64,000 nucleotides of DNA from Planctomycetota bacterium (GTDB lineage: Bacteria; Planctomycetota; UBA1135; GCA-002686595): NCBI GenBank assembly GCA_012959785.1, contig DUCM01000010.1, positions 186,386-250,385 of the forward strand. The letters are read 5' to 3'. The notes below the pieces were generated by a model, which saw only the letters and a list, made by a program, of their open reading frames with translations, was not told the DNA's origin and ran no database searches. Shown here piece by piece: positions 16,670-26,108 of this stretch (its first letter is position 1; each line of letters begins with the position of its first letter). A program made the position numbers and the translations under genes.

Positions 16670-19351
16670 ATGGCTCTGCGTCAACAACAGATCGTCTTGA
16701 TCGGCAGCGTCCTGCTGCTTGGCTACATGACCTATGGGTCGCTCAACAGCTCGAGCCGCACACGCCGACCGCGGACCGCCGCCGCGCCCGATTTCGAGTC
16801 CCATCCCGCTCCGCGTCTGGACCTTGCGTTACCGCGCGAACGGCTCACCGGATCCCTCGAGCGGGCGCTCTTTTCGCCGCCCCAGGACACGCGGCCCTTG
16901 CCGGCTCTGGCGTTTGTGGCGCCGCCTCTTTTGGCTCTCGAATCCCTGCGCCCCTCGCCAGCTCCGGGTCCCTCTGCCCGGCTCTTCGGCGAACTCCTGC
17001 GTGGCGACCTGGACTTCGATCCGTTCCCAGGCCTCTTCGAGGAAACTGAAGCCCTTGACAGCGAGGAAGCTGGAGAGTTTGCCGTCGGTGATCTCGATGA
17101 TGATTCACCCCTCTCCCCCGAGGAACGCCTGGAGCGCATCGCCGGGTACAAGCGCACCTACGATTCGATCAATATCGGTCAGTTGCACTTCGGCCAGATT
17201 CGCAATGCGGACCGCTTCAAGCTCGAAATGCGCGGGGATGAGGGCATTCTGTTCCTCGAGTTCGACCCCGCCACGGGTCTCGAGCGCTGGCCTGGCCAGG
17301 AGCCGATTCTGTTTGCCCGCGAGCGGGTGCAGAGCTTCGAGTTCGCCCAAACCACCGAGAACGAGGTTGAGTTTCGCAGCCTGCGCTTCGCGGGTCAGGT
17401 CTCGGGGGGGCAGTATCTCAACTTGATGGCCTTTGCCGACTGGTGCTTCGCCCAAGCGGACGAAACGCCCGTGGCCCTCGAGATGGCTGCCAGGATGTAC
17501 ACCAAGGCCGTTCCTCTCGACCCCGATGATCCCCAGCCTCTGTTGCGGCTGGCGCTTTGCCATGAGTGGCGCTTCGAGTTTGAAGAGGCCTTCACGATCT
17601 ATGCCAACCTCTTGCAGGGCCGCTTCGCCAACCACCCCCTGGCGCTGGCTTCCATGGCCGCCCTTGAACAGCGCTTTCGCATGACCTCACGGGCTGAAGA
17701 GCACTTCAGGGCGGCGCTGAGTTATGGCCGCAGCGAGTGGGAAGTGCAGTGGCGTTACGGGCGCTTTCTCTTGGACCAGGAACGCTTCGCGGAAGCCGCC
17801 GAGCACCTCATCGCGGCCAACCGCTTTGAACCTAGCGAGGCCGAGTACCAGGGCGTTCGGGCCGAGATGCGTACCGATCTTGCCAACGCCCTCTGCGGCC
17901 TGGGCCAACTGGACGAGGCCGAGCGCCTCTACGGTCGCGCGCTGCAAGCCGATTCCAGCTTTCAGCGAGCCCTGGCTGGGCTGGTAAATATGGCCTACCT
18001 GCGCGGCACGGAGAGCAACGACGCTGCCACGGGTGAACTCGAGAGCGAAGGCGCCGGCTTCGAGCTGCTGCTGGCTCGCGGCTTGGCCTCGATGCAGTCC
18101 GGTGATGCCCAAGCGGCCAAGCAGGCCCTCGACCTGGCTCTACAAAGCGATCCTCTGCGCGCCGCTCTCGCTTGGCGTGCGCTCTCGTACTTGGCCGAGC
18201 GCACGGGCCACGCCGAAGAAGCTCTCGAGTACATCGATCTGGCCGAGCTCAACGAACCGGGCGACGCCTACACACTCTTCCAGCGCGGCCGCCTCTTGGC
18301 TCAGCGCGACGATGTCGACGGCGCTCGGGCTGCCTTCACCAAGGCCCTCGATACGGAACTCGCTATGCCCGATGTGCTTGCTGCCCTGGGCCTGTTGGAA
18401 CTCTCTTCAGGCGACTTTGAGTCGGCTGAGCTGTACTTCGGACGCTCGCTCTCCCTGGACAACTCCCAGGCCGGCGTGCACGCCCTGCGCGGCTTGGGTG
18501 CCGTTTTCTCCGGCCATGCTGATGCCGCCGAGGATCACTTTGACGAGGCCTTGCGTCTCGATGGGTTGCACCCCGTGGCTGGTTGCGGCCGCGCTTGGTG
18601 CTCCTACGCCAGCGGCGATGCAATCGAGGCCATGACTCGCTTCCGCGAGTTCGAGGACTCTCGCCGGCACCTCTCCGAGGAGGATCCCTACCGCGTTTAC
18701 GCCCTGGACCAGATCGATCGTATTGGCGAGCACAACGAGAAAGTCGTCTGGACCGATACCATGGAGCGCCAGGAGTTGCGCAACGGCTGGGGGCGCGACG
18801 AAGAGGTCGGCCCCGAGATCTTCATGCGCGATGGCAAGGTCCTCTTCGAGGGCAGCTTCACCCGCAGCGGCCGTACCAGGCTGCGTCGCGGCTACAACTC
18901 TGGCGACCTGGTTTCTTTCGAGGCCAAGTTGAGAGTCCACTCGCGGGCAAAGTCGCGCGTCGGGATCTTCCTGGCCCTCGAACGGCGTAGCTCGAGCCGG
19001 GGTGCCAGCAAGATTTCGGCCGAGGTCGTGCTCTCGCGTAACATCGACGGCACGATTCAGTATCGCTCCATGCGCCGCGGCCAGGAAGGGCAGCCCTACA
19101 TCGATTCGCGGGTGTTGAGTTGGCCCGACGACGAGGAAATCACCCTGCGCCTCGAACGCTACGGGACATCGGCCAAGACCGCGATTCGCATCCTGGTCAA
19201 TGGAGTGCCCATCGTCGATTCCATGCCCATGCCGGCCCTCGGAGCGACCTCGCGGGAAGTCCAGGTGGGCATCTTCGCCGAGGGCGATCCCGGACACACC
19301 GTGCACCTGGAAGTCGACGATGTGGAAGTCGTCAGGCGCGACCGCAAGTAG
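16670..19351 (+). CDS. Large membrane-anchored TPR protein with a beta-sandwich-like tail
   Basis: An 893-residue protein. It has one N-terminal membrane helix (residues about 7-24) and a Pro-rich linker. A small beta domain follows at about 160-230 (YDSINIGQLHFGQIRNADRF), resembling the G-x-I beta repeats in the gene at 27750. TPR-like helical pairs run from residues 245 to 680, for example DEAERLYGRALQADSSFQRA and EALEYIDLAELNEPGDAY. The last 190 residues (nt about 18780-19348) are beta-rich, opening with RDGKVLFEGSFTRSGR, and resemble a concanavalin/laminin-type sandwich. A ribosome site CGGAGG is at 16651. TPR proteins such as PilF/GspC-associated factors organise pilus and secretion complexes. 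This one may be the periplasmic scaffold here. Confidence 0.6.
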   Translation: MALRQQQIVLIGSVLLLGYMTYGSLNSSSRTRRPRTAAAPDFESHPAPRLDLALPRERLTGSLERALFSPPQDTRPLPALAFVAPPLLALESLRPSPAPGPSARLFGELLRGDLDFDPFPGLFEETEALDSEEAGEFAVGDLDDDSPLSPEERLERIAGYKRTYDSINIGQLHFGQIRNADRFKLEMRGDEGILFLEFDPATGLERWPGQEPILFARERVQSFEFAQTTENEVEFRSLRFAGQVSGGQYLNLMAFADWCFAQADETPVALEMAARMYTKAVPLDPDDPQPLLRLALCHEWRFEFEEAFTIYANLLQGRFANHPLALASMAALEQRFRMTSRAEEHFRAALSYGRSEWEVQWRYGRFLLDQERFAEAAEHLIAANRFEPSEAEYQGVRAEMRTDLANALCGLGQLDEAERLYGRALQADSSFQRALAGLVNMAYLRGTESNDAATGELESEGAGFELLLARGLASMQSGDAQAAKQALDLALQSDPLRAALAWRALSYLAERTGHAEEALEYIDLAELNEPGDAYTLFQRGRLLAQRDDVDGARAAFTKALDTELAMPDVLAALGLLELSSGDFESAELYFGRSLSLDNSQAGVHALRGLGAVFSGHADAAEDHFDEALRLDGLHPVAGCGRAWCSYASGDAIEAMTRFREFEDSRRHLSEEDPYRVYALDQIDRIGEHNEKVVWTDTMERQELRNGWGRDEEVGPEIFMRDGKVLFEGSFTRSGRTRLRRGYNSGDLVSFEAKLRVHSRAKSRVGIFLALERRSSSRGASKISAEVVLSRNIDGTIQYRSMRRGQEGQPYIDSRVLSWPDDEEITLRLERYGTSAKTAIRILVNGVPIVDSMPMPALGATSREVQVGIFAEGDPGHTVHLEVDDVEVVRRDRK

Positions 19352-19355
19352 AGGA
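19351..19355 (+). promoter_or_regulatory. Shine-Dalgarno of the GspG-like gene
   Basis: GAGGA overlaps the stop region of the TPR gene and lies 8 bases before ATG 19364. It is one of the few strong ribosome sites in this run, consistent with higher demand for the major pseudopilin. Confidence 0.6.
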
Positions 19356-19363
19356 CGAGCTGC

Positions 19364-20005
19364 ATGAGACGAACCAGAGCCCACTCCCAGCGCAGCGGTT
19401 TCACCCTGCTCGAAATGCTGGCCGTGATGGTCATCCTCTCGATCCTGGTGGTCTTCCTGGCCTTTCGATTGGGGGGGCTCGGCGAATCGGCCAAGGCACG
19501 CCTGACGGCGACCTACTTGAATGAAATCAGCCTGGCCGTTGCCGAGTACGAACACGAACATGGAGACTATCCCCCGTCTGAGTGGGACAGCAAATGGGGC
19601 GCCCAGCCGAACAAGAAAAACGCCGGCATCGAAATCTTATGCGTGACCCTCTGGTCGCCCAAGTGGGGGGGCGTTTCGCTCTCTGAGGACAAGCTCGACA
19701 ACACGGACGGGGATCGCTCGAAGCAGTCGTTGACCACCCATGCCAACCGCGACCTGTTCGAGTTGGTCGACGCCTGGCAAAATCCAATCGCGTACTTCCA
19801 CCGTCGTGATTATGGCCGCGAGGACCTCTACATCACCATCGACGAGGAGAGCGCCGATTGGGCAGAGTCGACAATTAGGGCCTACACCAATCCCAAGACC
19901 GGCAACTACTTTCGCTCGCGCACCTTCCAGCTGATCTCCGCCGGGCAGGACGGCGTGTTTGGCACCAAGGATGACCTGAGCAACTTCGAACGCGGGGACG
20001 GCTGA
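19364..20005 (+). CDS. gspG: GspG-like major pseudopilin
   Basis: A 213-residue class III prepilin. The basic leader RRTRAHSQRSG is followed by FTLLEMLAVMVILSILVVFL, the prepilin peptidase site with Gly-Phe and Glu5. A GspG-like body follows: ARLTATYLNEISLAVAEYEH, then GDYPPSEW, a typical GspG alpha-helix and PP turn. The C-terminal DLFELVDAWQNPIAYFHRRD and ISAGQDGVFGTKDDLSNF match the GspG core, where Asp residues bind calcium. It is the first of five consecutive pseudopilin genes. In type II secretion GspG polymerises to make the pseudopilus shaft. Confidence 0.9.
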   Translation: MRRTRAHSQRSGFTLLEMLAVMVILSILVVFLAFRLGGLGESAKARLTATYLNEISLAVAEYEHEHGDYPPSEWDSKWGAQPNKKNAGIEILCVTLWSPKWGGVSLSEDKLDNTDGDRSKQSLTTHANRDLFELVDAWQNPIAYFHRRDYGREDLYITIDEESADWAESTIRAYTNPKTGNYFRSRTFQLISAGQDGVFGTKDDLSNFERGDG

Positions 20006-20007
20006 TC

Positions 20008-21015
20008 TTGATGAAGCACCCCGGCACCCGTGGTATGACCCTAATCGAGCTCCTGATGGTGATGGGGCTCATGGCGCTGCTACTCGGAACGGGGCTGGGG
20101 GTCATCGCTTCCCTCGACTACGGCACCTATGGCGCCACGGGGCTCGTGCGCAGCAGTCTGCGCTCGGCCAATCAGTGGGCCATGGCGCGTCAGGCTCCCG
20201 CGCGGGTGCGTCTCGACATCGAAACTGGCCGCATCGCCGCCGAGGGTTTGGCGGTGGTGGGCACCTGGCACTTCGAGAAGGAACCGCCCAAGGGCGCTCT
20301 GGGGCTCGATGGGGAACTCAGCGGCGCTGACTTCGTCGCGGGCGGCTTTCTGGGCAAGGCCCTCGAGCTTGATAGTGGTGTGCCCGACGGAAGCTACATC
20401 GTTCCGGTGCATACCGATCCGGCCTTCGATTTGCAGGGTGGTTTTCAAATCCAGATCATGTTGCTCCCCACAGGCGCGCAGGGCGGGACCGTGTTGCGAC
20501 TTGACCGTTCGGTGAAAATCGAGGTGACTCGCCAGCGGGGCCTGGTCGTGACCGTGAGTACCCAGCGCTTCGATGAGGAGACCGGCAAGGAAGTCAGCGC
20601 TGGCGATGCTCGGCTGGCGACGCCCGCTGGTGTGCTCCGGGCGGACCAATGGAACCGCGTGCTTGTCACCTATGACCGCACGCGCTTTGCGGCCCTGGTG
20701 GCTGGGGTCGAAGTGGCCTTCTTGTTGGAAGAGGGCGAGGTATTGCCGGTCAAGGGCTCGATGGTCCTGGGTGGCGGTCAGCGGCCTTGGTCGGGTCTCG
20801 TGGACAACCTCGTGATTAGCGCCGTGGGGGCCCAGGACGAGGTCTTCTTACCTCTGGGTGTGAGCTTCCCGAAAGGCACTCCGGGTGAGATCCTTTTCCG
20901 CGCGGGCGGCGGGCTGGATCGCTTCAGTCACAAGCAGCCGGTCGAACTCGAGGTCGAGTTCGAGGACGGTCGCCGCGAGGTGGTGCGCGTGAATATGTAC
21001 GGGACGGTGGAGTGA
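20008..21015 (+). CDS. GspH-like pseudopilin with an inserted LamG-like domain
   Basis: A 335-residue prepilin-like protein. The leader ends RGMTLIELLMVMGLMALLLG (Gly cleavage site, Glu5). The first beta strands follow the GspH pattern (SANQWAMARQAPARVRLDIE) and the last 60 residues return to it (SFPKGTPGEILFRAGGG to the C-terminus). Between them, residues about 88-275 form a LamG/concanavalin-like sandwich. Signatures are GGFLGKALELDSG, FQIQIMLLPTG, LRADQWNRVLVTYDRTRFAA and PWSGLVDNLVIS. Normal GspH is about half this length. LamG domains commonly bind carbohydrate or other surface ligands. The stop codon overlaps the next gene start. Confidence 0.78.
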   Translation: MMKHPGTRGMTLIELLMVMGLMALLLGTGLGVIASLDYGTYGATGLVRSSLRSANQWAMARQAPARVRLDIETGRIAAEGLAVVGTWHFEKEPPKGALGLDGELSGADFVAGGFLGKALELDSGVPDGSYIVPVHTDPAFDLQGGFQIQIMLLPTGAQGGTVLRLDRSVKIEVTRQRGLVVTVSTQRFDEETGKEVSAGDARLATPAGVLRADQWNRVLVTYDRTRFAALVAGVEVAFLLEEGEVLPVKGSMVLGGGQRPWSGLVDNLVISAVGAQDEVFLPLGVSFPKGTPGEILFRAGGGLDRFSHKQPVELEVEFEDGRREVVRVNMYGTVE

Positions 21016-24000
21016 TGCAGCGACTCCAACGCCACCAGAGCCGTTCAGGCATGGCCTTGATTACCGTGATCCTGGTGCTCGCCGCGCTCTTGATGTTGTG
21101 CACACCCTTCCTGCTCACGGCGCGCAACGCCGATCAGTCGAGCCAGCAGATCTTCAGCCGCGCCGAGTCGGAGCTGGCCCTCGAGAGCGCTCTGATCCAC
21201 AGCCGCGCGATGCTCTCCGAATCGCACTTCTCAACAGACCCGACGCCCTACTTCGATTCCCTGGACGAGGTCGAGGTCAACAACCACTTTCCCGAGGGCT
21301 TCCTGGACCCCCGCGATATCTCTGGCGCCATGTGGGATGTGGATGCTCGGGATGTGGCCGGGCTCATCGACCTCAACTCGGCGCCGCCAGGACTCCTGGC
21401 GACGATGATGGGTGCGGTTACCAGGCTGGTGCGTCCGGTGGCGGAGAAGGACGACGAGATTCCTGTAGCCTCGACTGCTGGATTTGACCCCGAGGGGTTT
21501 ATCTGGATCGGCGGCGAGCTGATTCACTACGGGAAGATCGAGGGCAACCTGCTCATGGATCTCGAGCGTGGCCTCGGGGTGCAATATGACATCGACGACA
21601 ACCCCTTGCCCGGGCCGCGCCCGGCCGGCGACCACGGTGTAGGCAAGAATGTGCTCGACCAGCGCGCATTCGCCCTGGTCGAGTGGCGCCTGTTCGAGGG
21701 AGACCTGCGCGAATTCGACTCCGTCGAGCGGCTCGCCGAGGCTGATGCCTTCGCCCTGGCTGAAGACGGCATCGGCGCCGAGAATCTGGCCCGCCTGCGG
21801 CGCCTTGGTACGGTTTTCGGCGGCGTGGCTGCGGGGCCGCGCTGGCAGCGCGCTGCGCGCATGGTTTCGGGCGCCACCCGCGAACTCACCGGGCATGTGC
21901 GCGTGGATAGCTCGCGCTGGTTCAACTCCGGCAGCACGATCCAGATCAACGACGGGAAGACCGTTGAACTGGCTGTGGTCCAGGCCGTCAACCGTAGCGG
22001 CACCTTGATTCTCGACCGTGGTCTATCGAGTGACTACTTGCCCTACAGGGCCGAGGTGCGTTCCCTCGCTCGGCGCCCGGTCAACATCAACACCGCCCCG
22101 GTGGAGGTTCTGGTGGTGTTGCTCGAAAATCTCAAGCTCAGCGGTCGGAATCAGCGTGTGACCGGCAATGAAGCGGCGGCGCTGGCCGCCCTGATCGTGG
22201 AGTCGCGGCCCTTCGAAGGTCTCGAGGACTTCATGCGATTCGTGGTGTTGCCGGCAGCGGGGATCGAAAAGCTGCCTGGCGATGCTCCCGTCGTGCCGGA
22301 TGTGCTGGCGGCAGGGGCGGTTCGCATAATCGATCCCTTTGATGCCCTGGCGATCTACAGCAATGCTCTCAACGCCAACGATGTCGTTCTGGAATTCTCG
22401 ACCATGCCGTTCAGCTTTACGACGCTGGATGTCTACAACCTCTCCCTGCGCACCACGATCAATGCGCCGAGCGGGATCGAGCGTTTTGCGAACGAGCGTG
22501 AGCGAACGGAGGTGGTCGTGCCCCAGGAGGAGTTGTTTCACGCCTGGGTGCGCCAGGAGGATTTCGACACAGCCCTGCGCCTCGAGCGCGAAGCGCCCTA
22601 CTGGTTGACCGGCCCCAACGCGACCAGTCGCCACGACCCTGCCAAGTCGACTCCGCCCACACGCATCTGGGCCCACTTGGGCACCTATGAGGGCCAGGTT
22701 TACCTGCCCGGCGTGGTTGACATCAAGCTCGCCGACGGCAGCGATGCGCCCAGCCCCGAACATGTCTTCGCCGACCGCGAGCCCGATACCAAGGGCTGGG
22801 TGCAACTCATGCCCATGCGCATTGACGATAGCGCCGACCCAAACCTCGCCGGTCGAGTGTTGCACTTCGACCACGAGACGCGCGACGCCGAAGGGCGCTA
22901 CTTGCCCGATCAAGTCGTGAACTACCCACCCGACCACGAGATCGTGCAGTGGGGCATCGGGACCGGCTTGATGCGCGGCATGAATTTCGAGTTGTGGCTT
23001 AAGCCGCGTTCCCATGCCGACGCGGTGCTGCTCGATGTGAGTGGCAGCTCGGGCGAGGCGGACCGCCTCTCGATCCTGTTCGAGGCTGGTGAACTCGTCT
23101 TGCGCGTTCTCGACGGCGGCGGCGACCATCTGGGCACGCCGGCTTTCCGCGAGGTTGCCGAGGTGCGCTACAGCCTGGCGACCGGGGAGGATCCCGGCCT
23201 GCCCATCGATGTTTGGAGCCACATCCATGTGGATGTGCGCGGCACACGGCCCAGCCAGATGTCGTTATTGGTCAATGGGTTCACTCATGGTGTTCGCACT
23301 CCGGGCTTGACGCGGCTCAAGAGTCAGATCGACGAAGTCAGCACAACTCTGGACGTGGTTTCCACCGAGGGCTTTCCGGAGCGCGGCGTGGTTCGCATCG
23401 GCAACGAGTTGATCGAGTACCAGCGCAGCGTGGGAGCGCTCGAGGCCAGCCACCAAGCCAGCGGGGCGGATGCGGGCTTCGGCGGGCGCAATGCTCGCGT
23501 GCGTTGGAGTGGCGGCGAGATCCCACTGCCCTTGAACATCGCTACCACAGCCTTTAACCATCCCGTCGGTGCGCCGGTGGAACTCTACGGCTTTGCGGCG
23601 CCCCTTGCGGCGGATGTCAGTGCGGGACAGTCAGCCCTGCCGAGTGGCCTGGGTAGTTTCCGGGTGGCCACGGTGACCGCCCTTGGGGGCTCGTCGCCCT
23701 TGGGCGACCAAATCAACGCCAACGGTCTTTTCGGTTTGATCCCCCTGGGCACGGGCATCGTGCCCGGGCAAACCGAGGTCACAGGTCTTGAACTTGTTTC
23801 GGCCGAGGACCCGGACAACGCCCAGGGTGCTCCGGAAGGCTTGATGGAGGCTTTCAACCGCGGCGGTGGCTATGCGGTCCTGATGCAGGTCGGCGTGGGC
23901 GGCGATCCCATCGGTGAACCTGTGGGTGGTTGGGAGGTCGTGCGCTACAGCGGCTGGAGCGGCAATGTCCTGCAAATTGCCAGTTGGGGGGACGCGCTGC

Positions 24001-26108
24001 CCGAATTGCCCCTCTTGACGGAAGCCGTTTCTGCGAACGGGGGCGGCCGGAGGCAGTTCATCGTGCACTGGGATGCCAACATCGCGGGCGGCCCGGTCCA
24101 GGAGATCTTGGAGGCGCGTCTATTCGTCATGCCGATTTCGATTCCCGCGCCCGGCGCAGCAGGGACCTTTCCCTCGGGCACGCTCGCGCTTCCGCAATTT
24201 GCCCAACTGACCGAACTGATTGCCGGCGAGTTGACCGAATGGGTCTGCTACAACACCGCCGTCGAGGCTGGCGGGCAGCTCGTTCGCGATGATCCGATCG
24301 CCCTCGATGCCGCTACACTCATCGTCACGGGGGCGCGTCCCGAGATCGACCCCGACGATCCTTCGCAGCCTGGCGGCGGCGGCGGTGGCGGCGGCGGTGG
24401 TCCACCCGGCTTTGCATTCGACCCCGGTGCAGGTCCGCCTGCGACTTCCTCTAGCGTTTCGGCCATGCAGGGCCTGGCTCCCGGACCCACCTGGATGGCT
24501 CTCCTCGGCGTGGCCGAAGACGAGGACCTGCCCATCACCCGTGCCGTGCGCGAGGTCTTTCAACACCGCGGGGTCATGGGCACCTTCCCCCATGACCACG
24601 CTGCCGGCACTCTCGTTCTGCCAGTCTTCCGTGCCCAGAATCACGGCGTGGACGGCGGGCGCCCCGGCAAGCACGACCCCGTCTTCTTCATGGGCTCGGA
24701 TTTCAGCCACATCGGTTGGCCCGTGACCGTGTTGCGCAGCCATCAACCGAGCCCTCAGATCGTCTACCACGGTTGGCAGATGGTGCCCGGCTTTGTGCGC
24801 GCTGAATCAAACGGCGAGATCACTGCCTATACAAATGTGGGCGCAGATCAGGATGTGATCTACTTCGCCCTGAACGCTGGCGCGCCCGCGCCCGTGGTTG
24901 CGGGATCCGTGGACACCACGGGGCAGGCGAACATCATCGACACCCGCGCCATTGCCCGCGTGACACGCTTTCCCTCGGGTGAGCGGCCGCGCAACATCAA
25001 TGCTGTGCAACTCGGCGGAAGCCTGTCCGCTTCAGGTCAGATTCCCTCCGCGCTCATCGACGAGGTGGTCTTCGGTGCCACCAAGCTCGGCATGCAGACC
25101 CCCTTGCAGGATCCCGAGTCGATGCAAGCTCCTCAGTTGGTGCTCGCCGAAGCCTTCTACGATGGCGACCCCGTGCTGCATGTACTGCCGGGCACATGGC
25201 GCATCCCTTTCGGCAATATAGGCTCCACGCGTTTGTCTCTTGCGGATCTCGAGCCCGTGGGGCTCTTGCGCATGGGCGACGAGATTCTGGCCTACGAGGA
25301 CCTTGACACAACCAAAGGCGAAATCACCATCGCCGTGAGCGGTCGCGGGCTTCTGGGCAGCTTGCCGGGGAACTTGCCGGGGAACTACGATCCGGGCACG
25401 CCGATCAATTTCCTGGCGGGCCATCGCGTCGGTATCCTCTCTTCCGGCATCAGCGCCACAGCCGATGCCTTGCCGTTGGTTGACACGAATGGTTTTCCCC
25501 CCGAGGGAACCGTGCTCATTGGCCGCGAGTTGATCCACTACACGCGTTTGGGCAGCGGATCCCTGGAGATGCCCGCCGGTTCCGAGGAGCCGGGGTTCAT
25601 GGACAACAAGGCTGCTGGGATTTTCCGCGGTCGCTACGGCAGCCAGCCTGCGGTGCACGGCGCTGGAGAGCCTGTAATTCTGTTCCCTGCGCGCTACTGG
25701 GATCGTTGGAGCGAACGGGCCGATGGCCCAGAGCTCTCCTATTTCAGGTTTGGCCTGTCTCAACCAGCGGCCTTTTGGCAGGAGTTCTATTTTGAGGACG
25801 AGCAGGTCGGTCTGGCCGGTGTGCGCCTGGGCGTCTTGATGCGCAGCGATCCTGTGGCAGCCTGGGATGCCGATCCCGATGAGACGGAAGGATTGGACTT
25901 GTTCTATGCGGGATCCATGCGCGATGGCGCCCTGCCCATCGGCCGTCAGAGCGACCGCATCGAGTGGCGCGTGTTCGTCGACTACGGGGATGGCGCCTTT
26001 GACTTCGACCACGGCCTGGCCCACGGCTGGCGCACTGCACCCCGCCTGCGCGCCTTCGCCGCTTCGTTCGTGGCACCGGCCTTGACCCTTTCGAGTGTGG
26101 GTCGATGA
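21015..26108 (+). CDS. Giant GspK-like minor pseudopilin with adhesin-like insertions
   Basis: About 1,697 residues, roughly five times a normal GspK. The leader RSGMALITVILVLAALLML is a GspK-type prepilin site (Glu5 absent, as in GspK). Two split GspK core pieces are recognisable: GLIDLNSAPPGLLATMMG (nt about 21360) and RRPVNINTAPVEVLVVLLEN (nt about 22070), the second followed by FEGLEDFMRFV. Inserted or appended are modules of the form GFPxxGxxxIGxELIxY (nt 21470-21600, 23360-23430, 25480-25690; a diverged copy at 25240-25360). There is also a LamG-like segment (nt about 22960-23320), a nine-Gly run (24373-24400) and a 12-base tandem repeat at 25361-25384. GTG 21012 is an alternative start. 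GspK caps the pseudopilus tip, so this would present adhesin-like modules at a fibre end. Confidence 0.75.
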   Translation: MQRLQRHQSRSGMALITVILVLAALLMLCTPFLLTARNADQSSQQIFSRAESELALESALIHSRAMLSESHFSTDPTPYFDSLDEVEVNNHFPEGFLDPRDISGAMWDVDARDVAGLIDLNSAPPGLLATMMGAVTRLVRPVAEKDDEIPVASTAGFDPEGFIWIGGELIHYGKIEGNLLMDLERGLGVQYDIDDNPLPGPRPAGDHGVGKNVLDQRAFALVEWRLFEGDLREFDSVERLAEADAFALAEDGIGAENLARLRRLGTVFGGVAAGPRWQRAARMVSGATRELTGHVRVDSSRWFNSGSTIQINDGKTVELAVVQAVNRSGTLILDRGLSSDYLPYRAEVRSLARRPVNINTAPVEVLVVLLENLKLSGRNQRVTGNEAAALAALIVESRPFEGLEDFMRFVVLPAAGIEKLPGDAPVVPDVLAAGAVRIIDPFDALAIYSNALNANDVVLEFSTMPFSFTTLDVYNLSLRTTINAPSGIERFANERERTEVVVPQEELFHAWVRQEDFDTALRLEREAPYWLTGPNATSRHDPAKSTPPTRIWAHLGTYEGQVYLPGVVDIKLADGSDAPSPEHVFADREPDTKGWVQLMPMRIDDSADPNLAGRVLHFDHETRDAEGRYLPDQVVNYPPDHEIVQWGIGTGLMRGMNFELWLKPRSHADAVLLDVSGSSGEADRLSILFEAGELVLRVLDGGGDHLGTPAFREVAEVRYSLATGEDPGLPIDVWSHIHVDVRGTRPSQMSLLVNGFTHGVRTPGLTRLKSQIDEVSTTLDVVSTEGFPERGVVRIGNELIEYQRSVGALEASHQASGADAGFGGRNARVRWSGGEIPLPLNIATTAFNHPVGAPVELYGFAAPLAADVSAGQSALPSGLGSFRVATVTALGGSSPLGDQINANGLFGLIPLGTGIVPGQTEVTGLELVSAEDPDNAQGAPEGLMEAFNRGGGYAVLMQVGVGGDPIGEPVGGWEVVRYSGWSGNVLQIASWGDALPELPLLTEAVSANGGGRRQFIVHWDANIAGGPVQEILEARLFVMPISIPAPGAAGTFPSGTLALPQFAQLTELIAGELTEWVCYNTAVEAGGQLVRDDPIALDAATLIVTGARPEIDPDDPSQPGGGGGGGGGGPPGFAFDPGAGPPATSSSVSAMQGLAPGPTWMALLGVAEDEDLPITRAVREVFQHRGVMGTFPHDHAAGTLVLPVFRAQNHGVDGGRPGKHDPVFFMGSDFSHIGWPVTVLRSHQPSPQIVYHGWQMVPGFVRAESNGEITAYTNVGADQDVIYFALNAGAPAPVVAGSVDTTGQANIIDTRAIARVTRFPSGERPRNINAVQLGGSLSASGQIPSALIDEVVFGATKLGMQTPLQDPESMQAPQLVLAEAFYDGDPVLHVLPGTWRIPFGNIGSTRLSLADLEPVGLLRMGDEILAYEDLDTTKGEITIAVSGRGLLGSLPGNLPGNYDPGTPINFLAGHRVGILSSGISATADALPLVDTNGFPPEGTVLIGRELIHYTRLGSGSLEMPAGSEEPGFMDNKAAGIFRGRYGSQPAVHGAGEPVILFPARYWDRWSERADGPELSYFRFGLSQPAAFWQEFYFEDEQVGLAGVRLGVLMRSDPVAAWDADPDETEGLDLFYAGSMRDGALPIGRQSDRIEWRVFVDYGDGAFDFDHGLAHGWRTAPRLRAFAASFVAPALTLSSVGR

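Noticed and set aside
24373-24400. A GGC/GGT repeat as a possible phase-variable tract
   Set aside because: The unit is a triplet encoding Gly, so changes in copy number would stay in frame. It is a flexible linker rather than a switch.
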